Below are positions 1 through 7,643 of a stretch of DNA of 64,000 nt, piece by piece; the first letter of the stretch is position 1; every line of letters begins with the position of its first letter. The position numbers and the translations under genes were made by a program. Location of the stretch: assembly GCA_019636215.1 (NCBI GenBank), contig JAHBXZ010000002.1, positions 186,001 to 250,000 of the forward strand, in the 5' to 3' direction. Origin of the DNA: Planctomycetota bacterium (GTDB lineage Bacteria > Planctomycetota > UBA8742 > UBA2392). The notes under the pieces are model-generated. The model was given only the letters and a program-made list of their open reading frames with translations, had not been told where the DNA came from and did not search any database.

Positions 1-515
1 GTCGCGGTGTCATACCGGCCGCCAAAGGGCAGAATGCCCGCTCCGCCAGCCAGCGCCTGCTGGGCCAGAAACCCCAGCCAGAAAATCGGCATGCTTACGC
101 CGACCAGCGCGAAGCCCAGGCAGAGAAAGTCCATCACGCCGCGTGGCCGCACCGCCGCCAGCACACCAAGGCTGATGCCGACAATTGATGCCAGCAACAT
201 GGCGGCCAGGGCCAACTCAATCGTGGCCGGCACCTTCAGCGCAAGTTCGTCGGCCACCGGTCTGCCTGAAAAGAAACTGCGGCCGAAGTCGCCGCGCAGA
301 ACGTTGCCGAGAAAATCAAAGTACTGCACGTGCAGCGGCCTGTTCAGGCCCAGTTCTTGCCGTACCTGCGCCATCTGCTCTGGTGTAGCTTCTTGCCCCA
401 GCAGCACGGCCGTGGGGTCGCCGGGCAGGGCATGCAACAGCAGAAAACTGGCGACGCTGATGGCCAGCAGCATCGGGATTGCGGCAAGCAGGCGTCGCAG
501 GATGTTGCTGAACAT
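1..515 (-). CDS. ABC transporter permease, DppB/OppB type (3' end beyond window)
   Basis: This is the N-terminal 171 residues of an inner-membrane permease for import of peptides, nickel or similar solutes; the gene runs off the left edge. It starts with a membrane segment (MFSNILRRLLAAIPMLLAIS) followed by LLHALPGDP, the typical start of DppB/OppB permeases. A periplasmic stretch comes next (residues about 35-90, including GLNRPLHVQYFDFLGN and GDFGRSFFSGRPV). Further membrane helices then begin the permease domain (PATIELALAAMLLASIVGISLGVLAA). It lies 48 bases downstream of a solute-binding lipoprotein gene on the same strand, which fits one transport operon. The substrate cannot be told from the sequence. 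Confidence 0.9.
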   Translation of the reverse strand, partial: MFSNILRRLLAAIPMLLAISVASFLLLHALPGDPTAVLLGQEATPEQMAQVRQELGLNRPLHVQYFDFLGNVLRGDFGRSFFSGRPVADELALKVPATIELALAAMLLASIVGISLGVLAAVRPRGVMDFLCLGFALVGVSMPIFWLGFLAQQALAGGAGILPFGGRYDTA

Positions 516-563
516 AATCGCAGGTCATGCGCCTGCCGTCGCAGCGGGGCGCAGCCGAAAGCA

Positions 564-2210
564 CTATTCCTCGAAAGCCGCCTTGTGGAAGCGAAACGTG
601 CCCGTTGAGTCCACCTCGACGCCCTTGAGCTTGCTGTCCCAGGCGTAGCTCTGCTCGGCTGACACCAGCGGCACCATGGGTCGGAACTCGTCGTGGACCC
701 ATTTCTCAAGTTCGAAGTACCTGGCCTCGCGCTCTGTGCGGTTTGTTTCTACGCCAGCCGCGTCAACCTTTTTGGCAACATCCAGGTGAAAGAACCGTGT
801 GTTGTTGTTGCCTGCGGGCTTTCCGTCGCTGCCCGAAAGCAGAGGCCCCCAGAAGTTGTGCGGTTCGCCGGTATCGCCCATCCAGCCGATCAGGACCAGG
901 GGGTAGTCGCCACGGTTGACTCGCGCCGTCAGCTCGGCCAGCGGGGCCTTGTCCAGAACCACTGTCAGCCCGACTTCTTTCAGCTGCTGCTGAATAAAGT
1001 TCGCCACTTCGTCCGGGTACAGCAGGTAGGGGCGCGCGGTGTCAGGCAGGTACATTTTGAGCTCCTTGCCCTCGGCACCCGCTGCCTTAACCAGTTGCCG
1101 CGCGCGCTCAAGAGCTTCGCTGCGTGGCAGGCTGTCGGCTTTGGGCTTATAGCCCTTGGGGTGGCCCAGCATGGTGGGCGGGATCAGCACATGCTGCGGT
1201 TTTGCGCGGCCGGCAAACTTTGCCACCATCGGCTCACGGTTGATGGCCAGGGCAATCGCCTCGCGCACGTTACGGTCGGCGGTGATGTGGCCGTCTTCCT
1301 CGCGGCAATTCATGGCCAGATAGCACAGGTTCTGGCCCTGCCACGTGTACAGAGTGACCTTCGGGTTCTTGCCGATGCTGTCCCAGTCCGGTGGGTCAAG
1401 GCTGTCAATGAAGTGTACGTCGCCGGCAACCAGCCGCTGGGTGCGGGTGCGCATGTCCTGCTGCGTCTGGAACACAATGCGCTCAATCTTCGGCGCACCG
1501 CCATGGAACCCGGCGAATGACGTCAGTGTGATGTCCGTGCCGTCCTTGTAATCGGCGGGTGTCTTGATGGTGTACGCGCCAGTGCCCGCCGGGTTGCTGG
1601 TGATCCAGGCTTTGCGTTCTTCGACCTTGAGCGTCGCCAGGTGGTCTATGGCCTTGGGGCTGACAATCATGGCGCTGTGGATGCCCAGTGTGCCCAGAAA
1701 GCGCGGGTTAGGCGACTTGTGGGTGATTACTACAGTCCAGTCGTCGGTGGCCTCGACGGACTTCACGTCCTTGAAGTAACTGTCCCTGTAGGGGCGTTCC
1801 ATTGGCCTGGCCGGGTGGTCCTCTAGCACCATGCGATCCAGCGACTTTTTCACGGCCTGGGCGTTGAGGTCTGTGCCATCGTGGAACTTCACACCTTTCT
1901 TGATCTTGAAAGTGTAGACGGTGCTGTCGGCATTGATCGTCCAGTCATCGGCCAGCCCGCCCTTCTCCCACACGACTTCAGCGGTGCCAACGCTGGCCTT
2001 GACCAGGTGTTCGTACATCAAGGACAGCACGCGGACATCGCCGCCGCTGGAGGTACTGTGCGGATCGAGGTTGTCGGATTTGTCCGACCGCAGCACCGTA
2101 ATGGCCTTGCCCTTTTCGACCTTCTTGAGGTCCGAAGAGTTGCCGCCGCCGCAGGCGGCCAGGGCGAAAGAAATGGCACACAGGCCGACGGCCCAGATGG
2201 CTTTGAGCAT
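564..2210 (-). CDS. ABC transporter solute-binding lipoprotein, family 5 (DppA/OppA type)
   Basis: A 548-residue extracytoplasmic binding protein that would deliver a peptide-like solute to the permease encoded just downstream. The start is set at the ATG before a short lipoprotein signal (MLKAIWAVGLCAISFALAAC, lipid-attachment Cys20); the longer open frame upstream adds no plausible coding sequence. Family features are the N-terminal lobe (TVLRSDKSDNLDPHSTSSGG, then VRVLSLMYEHLV), the YTFKIKKGVKFHDGT block and later VREAIALAINREPM, all typical of SBP_bac_5. The spacing to the permease supports one operon. It could bind oligopeptides, dipeptides or a metal chelate. Confidence 0.92.
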   Translation of the reverse strand: MLKAIWAVGLCAISFALAACGGGNSSDLKKVEKGKAITVLRSDKSDNLDPHSTSSGGDVRVLSLMYEHLVKASVGTAEVVWEKGGLADDWTINADSTVYTFKIKKGVKFHDGTDLNAQAVKKSLDRMVLEDHPARPMERPYRDSYFKDVKSVEATDDWTVVITHKSPNPRFLGTLGIHSAMIVSPKAIDHLATLKVEERKAWITSNPAGTGAYTIKTPADYKDGTDITLTSFAGFHGGAPKIERIVFQTQQDMRTRTQRLVAGDVHFIDSLDPPDWDSIGKNPKVTLYTWQGQNLCYLAMNCREEDGHITADRNVREAIALAINREPMVAKFAGRAKPQHVLIPPTMLGHPKGYKPKADSLPRSEALERARQLVKAAGAEGKELKMYLPDTARPYLLYPDEVANFIQQQLKEVGLTVVLDKAPLAELTARVNRGDYPLVLIGWMGDTGEPHNFWGPLLSGSDGKPAGNNNTRFFHLDVAKKVDAAGVETNRTEREARYFELEKWVHDEFRPMVPLVSAEQSYAWDSKLKGVEVDSTGTFRFHKAAFEE

Positions 2211-2280
2211 GATTGCCTCGCGTATGGGGGAGGTGTGTTTTACGCACCTTGCGCGCGCGGGGCAAAGGGATAAGCCCGAA

Positions 2281-2316
2281 CAAAAGCAAAGGGACGCGCC
2301 GCACCGGTCGCGTCCC
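2281..2316 (-). terminator. Rho-independent terminator
   Basis: Read on the minus strand, an 8-bp stem (GGGACGCG / CGCGTCCC) with a 10-base loop is followed by a T-rich run (TTTGCTTTTG). It lies about 30 bases after the stop of the Gly-rich protein gene and before the binding-protein gene, so it separates the sigma-factor operon from the transporter. Confidence 0.75.
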
Positions 2317-2346
2317 TCGCTGGCATTGGGGCAATGCCCCGCTGCC

Positions 2347-3189
2347 TTAGTTGCCTCTGCCGGGGCCGCGACCGCCCTGGCCGCCCCCGGGCTGACGTCC
2401 CTGGCCGCCGCCACCCATGCCGCCAAAGCCGCGTTCCAGCGCGCTCAGGCCGCGGTCGCCGACCACTTCATTGAAGGTGGAAAGCTGGGCACTGGAAAGC
2501 TCGGCCCGAACAGCGTCGGTGCTTGCCTTGGTAACGGCCGTCATTTCTGCGCCCCAGTCAAACTGTGTGCCGTTGCGGCGGGCTTCTTCGCCCTTGGTCC
2601 ACACTTCACGGCGCTTGGTGGACATGTCTTCAATGATCGTCTTGATCTTGGGCACCTGGTCGCTGGTCAGGGCCAGGTCTGTGGTCAGGCGGTCAACCAG
2701 CTGCTTGTTGGCGTTGGCCACGAACTCGGCCATCTGCTTTTCGCGCTCTGCGTCGCGGGCGGCGCGGTCCGCAGCTTCTTTCTCTTCGATGGCCTTGGTA
2801 ACGGCTTCCTTGAACGCCATTGAGTCCGGATCGGCGGGCGGGGTCGTGCCGCCGCTGCCCGCCACGACCGGGCGCTTCTCGAGTTCGCCTACCTTCTTCA
2901 GCAGTTCGGCGTTCTTGGTCTCGGCATCTGATGCACGCTTCTCTGCGGTGCCCACCCGGGCCGACAGGTCATCGATCTCTTTGCGCAACCCACTGATTGC
3001 ATCGCCTTGCTTTGAGACCAGCGGTGAAAGATCGGCCTTGCCGTCTTCCTTATGGTCTGCGTCGGCGACTTGCGCGCGTGGCGTTGGTGCGCGTTCCGGT
3101 TCGGGGGCCATGCTGCTGGCCACGTATCCACCGGCGGCACCGGCAAACACGGCACCGAAGATCACTGCAATCATGAGGCCTGGCTTCAT
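2347..3189 (-). CDS. Membrane-anchored coiled-coil protein with Gly/Arg-rich tail
   Basis: A 280-residue protein of unknown function. Residues about 4-25 form an N-terminal membrane anchor (MIAVIFGAVFAGAAGGYVAS). A heptad-rich coiled coil covers about 60-108, a second charged helical stretch covers 128-165, and the last about 25 residues are almost all Gly, Gln and Arg. The stretch after about 165 (DLALTSDQVPKIKTIIEDM) resembles the LTxxQ-like helices of Spy/CpxP-type periplasmic proteins, and a similar stretch occurs in the upstream anti-sigma-like gene. It is the third gene after an ECF sigma factor and 40 bases behind the second, so it is probably co-transcribed with them and may act in the same envelope-stress circuit; that role is inferred from position. 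Confidence 0.7.
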   Translation of the reverse strand: MKPGLMIAVIFGAVFAGAAGGYVASSMAPEPERAPTPRAQVADADHKEDGKADLSPLVSKQGDAISGLRKEIDDLSARVGTAEKRASDAETKNAELLKKVGELEKRPVVAGSGGTTPPADPDSMAFKEAVTKAIEEKEAADRAARDAEREKQMAEFVANANKQLVDRLTTDLALTSDQVPKIKTIIEDMSTKRREVWTKGEEARRNGTQFDWGAEMTAVTKASTDAVRAELSSAQLSTFNEVVGDRGLSALERGFGGMGGGGQGRQPGGGQGGRGPGRGN

Positions 3190-3228
3190 ACCTGCTCCTT
3201 TTCGGGTTGATGCTTGTTGTTGGTCTCG

Positions 3229-4002
3229 TTACCCGGCTTGGCCGTACTGTTCGTTCCAGTTCAGCCAGGTTTCGTAGTCTGTTGTGCTGCCAAAGTCAGG
3301 GTTCGGGCCCCATTCGGCAAGGTCCGCGCCCGGCATGATGCGCGGCACGACTGACAGCAGTGTTTCCAGTTTGCCCTGGGTGCCCTGGGTGATCCTGTCG
3401 AAGTCGCCCGAGATATCACGGCCGCGCGGCCCGCCGCGATAATGGCGGCCGATCAACGTTTCCACCTGAGTGCCGTGTTCGGCAAACACCTTGCGCACTT
3501 CGGCTTCCTGTTCGGCGCTGAGGCGATACTCACCCCGCAGCGAAACAACGGCGGCATCGACTTGCTGCTGGTAGTGCCGGCGGGCATATGCCAGATGGCG
3601 CTCGCGGTGCTGCTCGCGCCGGTTTCGGTCGCGGTCTTCCAGGGCCTGGCGCACGGCATCGGCCACGGCCTGTTGCGTCCAGGGCGCGGTGGGGGAATCG
3701 GCCGAAACATCGGCCACATTCAGATTGCGGGCGTTCAGGGCGTCCACGCGGGCGCGGGCCACCGCAAGGTCCTGTTGCAACTCGGCCACAACATCAGGCC
3801 CCTGGGTTGCAGGGCGCGACTGCCATGCCACAGCGGCAAAACCCGCGGCCGCGGCAAGCACCAGCGCGGCCGCAATGCGCAGCCAGGGCGTGGGCACCAC
3901 CGGTACAAACGCCGGGACAACCTGCGCCATCACGCGCTGGCGGGCCACGTCGTTCGTGGCCGGCTTTGCGGAGCGGATCAGGTTGTCGAGGTCGCCGTGC
4001 AT
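3229..4002 (-). CDS. Probable anti-sigma factor with one membrane segment
   Basis: A 257-residue protein starting 8 bases after the sigma-factor stop codon. The N-terminal about 40 residues are cytoplasmic-like (MHGDLDNLIRSAKPATNDVA). One hydrophobic helix follows at about 43-60 (AAALVLAAAAGFAAVAW), then a charged, largely helical outer domain with a Spy-like LSAEQEAEVRKVFAEHG stretch near 155-180. This layout is that of membrane-spanning anti-sigma factors placed directly after their ECF sigma gene. No zinc-binding HxxxCxxC motif is visible, so it is not a classic ZAS-type protein, and the assignment rests on gene order and topology. It may bind the sigma factor inside and sense envelope state outside. 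Confidence 0.65.
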   Translation of the reverse strand: MHGDLDNLIRSAKPATNDVARQRVMAQVVPAFVPVVPTPWLRIAAALVLAAAAGFAAVAWQSRPATQGPDVVAELQQDLAVARARVDALNARNLNVADVSADSPTAPWTQQAVADAVRQALEDRDRNRREQHRERHLAYARRHYQQQVDAAVVSLRGEYRLSAEQEAEVRKVFAEHGTQVETLIGRHYRGGPRGRDISGDFDRITQGTQGKLETLLSVVPRIMPGADLAEWGPNPDFGSTTDYETWLNWNEQYGQAG

Positions 4003-4009
4003 GTTCGCG

Positions 4010-4606
4010 TCAGTGTCCCTGTGTCAGCTCCAGCCAAACTTCCTTGAACTTCTCGCGCGCCCGAAACAGGCGCGACTTCACAGTTCCTTCAGGAAGCCCA
4101 AGCGCGTCGGCAATCTCGCGCACACTGCGTTCTTCCCACAGTTCCAGCACCAGCGGCTCGCGAAACTTGTCCGGCAACCGCTTCAGGGCCTCGCGTACCA
4201 GTTCGGCCCGGTCGTGTTCGTCCCTTTCGGCCTTGCTGTCCTGCACAGGTTCGGCCAACACGGGCAGCGCCCGGTACTTCTTGAGGCGCCGGTGGGCCTC
4301 GTTGCGGGCAATCCGGCAGGCCCAGGTGTAAAACCCTGACCGGCCCGAGAACCCGCCGATGCCGCGACTGATGCGCCACCAGGTTTCCTGGGCAACGTCA
4401 TCAGCTGTCGTTCGATCGGCCCCCACGTAAAGCACGATCTGGCGCATCACCGCGTCAAAGAACCGCCGCATCAGCTCGGCAAAGGCCTCGCGGTCGCCGT
4501 TCTGGGCGCGCGCAACAAGCGCAGCGGTATCCAAAACAGGTCCGTGCGAAGCCGAAGCATCGTCCCGGTGGCCTTGCAACGTGGGTTCCTCAGGCGTACC
4601 GGGCAT
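4010..4606 (-). CDS. RNA polymerase ECF-type sigma factor
   Basis: A 198-residue extracytoplasmic-function sigma factor. Region 2 is seen in the block from AAL VARAQNGDREAFAELMRRFF to GADRTTADDVAQETWWRISR, with the DDVAQE(T/V)W signature. Region 4 is seen in LPDKFREPLVLELWEERSVREIADALGLPEGTVKSRLFRAR, a helix-turn-helix that reads the -35 element. The start is set at the ATG with GGTGGAGCAG just before it; the frame stays open about 47 codons further upstream, but that part does not look like protein. The stop is 8 bases before the likely anti-sigma gene, so the two are probably co-regulated. A GGAAC...GTC pair just upstream could be its own promoter, but the spacing is only approximate. Confidence 0.93.
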   Translation of the reverse strand: MPGTPEEPTLQGHRDDASASHGPVLDTAALVARAQNGDREAFAELMRRFFDAVMRQIVLYVGADRTTADDVAQETWWRISRGIGGFSGRSGFYTWACRIARNEAHRRLKKYRALPVLAEPVQDSKAERDEHDRAELVREALKRLPDKFREPLVLELWEERSVREIADALGLPEGTVKSRLFRAREKFKEVWLELTQGH

Positions 4607-4771
4607 CTGCTCCACCAAAAAGACCCCAGCGTTACGGGCGGGGTTCCCGACACTCCCGGGAATTCCGTGATGCGATTGTGACGATTGCAACGGGGCAGGA
4701 AAGGGCATAAGTGGAGCCCGGCAATGCATTTCCTGACCCTGCTTCACGGTCGGGTGGGGCGATGCTCACGG

Positions 4772-5407
4772 TCAAACTGGTCTTACACCAAGTTGCCGCT
4801 CCAGCTCCGCGACGCGGGTTTCCAGTTGGGCTACGCGGTCTTCGAGCGCAGAAGTGGTGGGGGAGTGACTTTGTGAGGCCGTGGGGGACTCGGGCGTGTC
4901 GGCTGGCTCTTCGCCGTCGGCGTAAAGGGTGTGGCTCCAGCGCACGCCGCGGCTCCGGGTAGGGTCAGACAGGCGCCTGACCAGCGGCTCTGGCCGCGTG
5001 TTGAGTTGATCAAGCAGTGCGTGCAGGCTTGCAAGGTCGTTGATCGGGGCCATTCGGCTTGCGCGCTGGCGCAGTTCACCTTCGCTTTGCGGGCCGCGCA
5101 GCAGCAGTTCGGCAATCACCGCCGCCTGGTCTTTACTGAGTTGCAGGTGAACGGTCATGGCCTCTTCAAATTTGCTGACGCGGGCCGAGGAGCCAAAGAA
5201 CTCGGTGCACAGGCTGCGGCGCTTCAGAGATTGGCAGGTTTCGAGCACCTGCTGCTCGGTGTAGCTGGTTTCGGGGTCGCGTGCCGACTTCTGGTTGCAG
5301 CCATTGGTCAGTGAGTTGAGCGAAAGCGGATAGTTCTGCGGCGTGGTCAGCCACTTCTCAATCAGCGTGCCCAGTACGCGGCGTTCGATCGCGTTCAGTT
5401 TCAGCAT
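4772..5407 (-). CDS. yceH: YceH family protein (DUF480)
   Basis: A 211-residue cytoplasmic protein of the YceH/UPF0502 family, made of two winged-helix-like domains; its biochemical role is not established. The family signature is clear at the N-terminus: LNAIERRVLGTLIEKWLTTP followed by YPLSLNSLTNGCNQKSARDP and then a second conserved block, LLLRGPQSEGELRQRASRM. The C-terminal about 50 residues are a low-complexity linker plus a short coiled coil (LEDRVAQLETRVAELERQL). Length fits the family. It stands alone between the sigma operon and the redoxin genes on the same strand. Confidence 0.93.
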   Translation of the reverse strand: MLKLNAIERRVLGTLIEKWLTTPQNYPLSLNSLTNGCNQKSARDPETSYTEQQVLETCQSLKRRSLCTEFFGSSARVSKFEEAMTVHLQLSKDQAAVIAELLLRGPQSEGELRQRASRMAPINDLASLHALLDQLNTRPEPLVRRLSDPTRSRGVRWSHTLYADGEEPADTPESPTASQSHSPTTSALEDRVAQLETRVAELERQLGVRPV

Positions 5408-5491
5408 GGCGCGAAGTTACTATAGTGGGGGAGCTGCGAAAACACAGAGGACGCGGCCTTTGATCGGGTGCATTGCCAAACGAAAGCGGAC

Positions 5492-5533
5492 GGGCTGGAA
5501 GCCCTTCCGCACACCATCGGCTGGAAGCCGATG
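5492..5533. repeat. Two tandem GGCTGGAAGCC hairpins
   Basis: The 11-base word GGCTGGAAGCC occurs twice 26 bases apart. Each copy is a perfect hairpin with loop GGA: a 5-bp stem at 5492-5504 and an 8-bp stem (CATCGGCT/AGCCGATG) at 5515-5533. The pair sits directly behind the stop codon of the downstream redoxin gene. It could be a REP-like repeat or act as a processing or termination structure; there is no T-run. Confidence 0.5.
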
Positions 5534-5539
5534 CCACGA

Positions 5540-6523
5540 TCAGTGTCCGTCTTTCGCTGGCTCTTTGGGTTCGGCGCGAAGTTCTTCGGCCTCTTTGGCG
5601 TAGGGCGTGTCGCCGTGCTCTTTCTTGAACTTGTCCACGGCTTTGGCGCGGTCTTCGCCTTTCTTGCCCTTGAGTGTTTCCTTCAGCTTGGCAAGGGCTT
5701 CGCGGGCTTCTGTGCAAGCCTTGTAGGCCTTGGTGCCCTTGACCTTCTTGGCGTCCTTGCCGCAGTCTTTGCCAAAGTCGTCGTCGAACTCCTTGGCCGC
5801 AAGTTCAAGCACGTCGGCCAGCTTGTCGTGGTAGCCCTCTTTCTTGAACAGCTCAGCCGCGGCTTTGTACATATCGGCGCGACCCTGCAGAACATCGACG
5901 ACATACTGCGCATCGGCCTTGAGCTTGTCGTCTTTGTGCTTGAGCAGCTTGGAAGCTGCTTCCAGGGCTGAGCCGTACCGGCCGGCGTCGTAGTTCTGGG
6001 CCGCACTGGCCAGCGGGGCAGCCAGTTCGCGCGGCAGACTGGGCGCGCGCATGTCTTTCAGCCAGGTGTCCACCAGCGCGTCGTTCAGACCCTGCGGGTG
6101 GCCGCGCCAGATGCACTTGCCGTCCACGTCAATGCCGTATGAGGTCGGATAGCCGCTGGCCTTGACCAGTTTGTAGACGTCAGGCACGCGGGCCACGCCA
6201 AGCTTCAGGCCCTTTTCAGCGATGAACTTTTCCAGCGCGTCGGCTTTGTCGACGTCGGTGGCCATGATGATCTCAACACCCTTGTCGCGATACTTCTCGT
6301 TTACCTGTACCAGGTGCGGGAGAAACCGCATGCAGGGCTCTCAGTGGATCTTCCAGATCTCGAGAAACACGATCTTGCCGCGGTAGTCGGTAAGCTGCTT
6401 CGCCCCCGGCAATGTGCCCCACTGCGCCTCGAACTTGAAGTTCGGCGCCTCGTCGCCTTTTTCCATGGCGGCCAGCGGCATTGCTGCCAGCGCCAGAAAC
6501 AAAGCCATGCCCAGCGTTTTCAT
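5540..6523 (-). CDS. Secreted thioredoxin-like selenoprotein (UEPC motif), Sec at codon 61
   Basis: Read through one in-frame TGA at 6341-6343, this gene encodes 327 residues. The order is a signal peptide (MKTLGMALFLALAAMPLAA), a TlpA/AhpC-type redoxin domain (GDEAPNFKFE, then YRGKIVFLEIWKIH), the TGA, EPC, and MRFLPHLVQVNEKYRDKGVEI. The TGA falls exactly at the first Cys of the WCxPC motif, giving U-E-P-C. The cis-Pro loop is present in SGYPTSYGID. The C-terminal half is Lys/Glu-rich and helical. The start has AAGGGCAGAC before it. Two hairpins follow the TGA. The neighbour upstream is a paralogue with the same TGA. Alternatives are a nonsense mutation or ordinary readthrough, but coding quality and frame are intact on both sides. 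It should act as a periplasmic thiol/selenol oxidoreductase. Confidence 0.85.
6303..6330 (-). promoter_or_regulatory. Candidate SECIS element of the UEPC redoxin
   Basis: Counting the U of the UGA as 1, mRNA bases 14-29 form UGCGGUUUCUCCCGCA, a perfect 5-bp stem with loop UUUCUC. Bases 29-41 form a second stem, ACCUG/CAGGU, with loop GUA beginning 30 bases after the UGA. Bacterial SECIS hairpins usually lie 16-37 bases after the UGA with a G among the first loop bases; the second hairpin fits that rule and the first fits the usual stem position. Which one is used cannot be decided from sequence. Confidence 0.5.
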
Positions 6524-6568
6524 GTCTGCCCTTTCGATCCGCACCGATCGTTGAAACCTGAAATGAAT

Positions 6569-6594
6569 CGGCCCGGGGTTCGCACCCCGGGCCG
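6569..6594 (-). terminator. Strong hairpin between the two redoxin genes
   Basis: A perfect 10-bp inverted repeat (CGGCCCGGGG / CCCCGGGCCG) with a 6-base loop lies 25 bases behind the stop of the upstream redoxin gene. On the minus strand it is followed by ATTCATTTC, so it is a moderate terminator or an attenuator that sets the ratio of the two paralogues. Confidence 0.6.
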
Positions 6595-6618
6595 TTGAGT
6601 CACGCATTGGCGCCCGGG

Positions 6619-7590
6619 CTAGTTATAGCCCTTGGCAAGCTCGGCGGCTTCCTTGCCCGCCGGCGTGTCCGGGTACTTCTTGGCAATCGCCTCCAGCTTC
6701 TTCTTTGCGGTTGCGTCCTTCATGTCCTTGAGCTGGGGCTTGAGCTTCGCAAGTTCGCTGGAAGAAGCCTCGCAGTCCTTGTACTCCTTGGACTTCTTGA
6801 GTTCCTTGGCCTCGGTTTCCCATGTTGTACCGACTTCGCTGCCCTTGAGCTTGGCGGCAGCTTCTTCGAGTGCCTTCACGCGGGCGACCTTGTCTTCACC
6901 TGCGGCCTTGATGCGGTTTTCGTGCAGGGTGACGTGCTTCTTGCAGAGTTCTTCCAGATAGGTGCAGTCGGCCTTGATGGCTTCGTCGGTGGCGATTTCG
7001 GCGACCTTCTTGCCTTCCGCCATGGCCTTGCCGACTTCGCCTTTGTCAAAGGCCTTCACGGCGCCGCCGAGTTCTTTGGCGAGTTCCTTGTCCACTTTGG
7101 TGGGGGCCAGGTTGGCCAGCCACTTTTCCCACTGTTCGTCACTGACTTTGTCAATGAAGTGGTCAGCCCACAGCACCTTGCCCTCGGCGTCCAGCACCCA
7201 GGCGGAAGGCCAGCCCTTGATGCCGTACTCCTGGGCGATCTTGCTGTACCGAACCACGGTGTAGTTGGGCTTCTTGTCGCCGTTGACGAAACCGGCGATC
7301 TTGTCCTCGGTTTCGGCGCTTACGGCCACAAGCTCAAAGCCGCGGCTGTTGTACTTGCTGAAAAGATCTTTCAGATGGGGGACCCCCCTCATGCAGGGGC
7401 CTCACCACGTTGCCCAGGCTTCCACGAGCACAAGCTTGCCTCGGTAGTCTTCAAGCTGGGTCTGATTGGCCGTCGTGTTCCAGGCCTTTTCAAACTTGAA
7501 GTTCGGTGCCACATCGCCAACGCCAAAGGCGCTGGCAGAACTGGCACCAAGGACGGCAACCAGCGCCGTCATGGCCAAATGGGTCTTCAT
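6619..7590 (-). CDS. Secreted thioredoxin-like selenoprotein (UGPC motif), Sec at codon 63
   Basis: Read through the in-frame TGA at 7402-7404, this gene gives 323 residues. It has a signal peptide (MKTHLAMTALVAVLGASSASA), then VGDVAPNFKFEKAW and YRGKLVLVEAWATW, then U-G-P-C in place of the usual C-G-P-C, then MRGVPHLKDLFSKYNSRGFE and the cis-Pro loop KGWPSAWVLDAEGK. The region to the end is a Lys/Glu-rich helical domain of about 170 residues that it shares in style with the downstream paralogue. GGAG precedes the start by 8 bases. The canonical WCGPC context and a textbook SECIS hairpin right after the UGA make selenocysteine far more likely than a nonsense mutation. Expected role: periplasmic redox enzyme, as reductase, peroxidase or disulfide-handling protein. 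Confidence 0.9.
7375..7392 (-). promoter_or_regulatory. SECIS hairpin of the UGPC redoxin
   Basis: mRNA bases 13-30 after the UGA (U = 1) read AUGAGGGGGGUCCCCCAU. They fold as AUG/CAU, one bulged A, GGGG/CCCC and the three-base loop GGU, which begins at base 21. The E. coli fdhF SECIS also has a GGU loop, at base 22, and a single bulged base in the 5' arm at position 17. This structure therefore matches the element that SelB binds. Confidence 0.85.
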
Positions 7591-7643
7591 TGGAATCTCT
7601 CCAGAGCGCTCATACCTGTCGCACCAGGTAACAGAGGCACCTA

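Noticed and set aside
5540..7590. The two TGA-interrupted redoxin genes as four separate short genes or as pseudogenes
   Set aside because: The frame is intact on both sides of each TGA, no start signal precedes the downstream halves, both TGAs replace the same redox Cys, and a SECIS hairpin follows at the right distance.
5540..7590. A recoded genetic code (UGA as sense codon throughout)
   Set aside because: UGA is the plain stop codon of many other genes here, for example the ECF sigma, hemA and mlaE genes, so only local recoding is supported.
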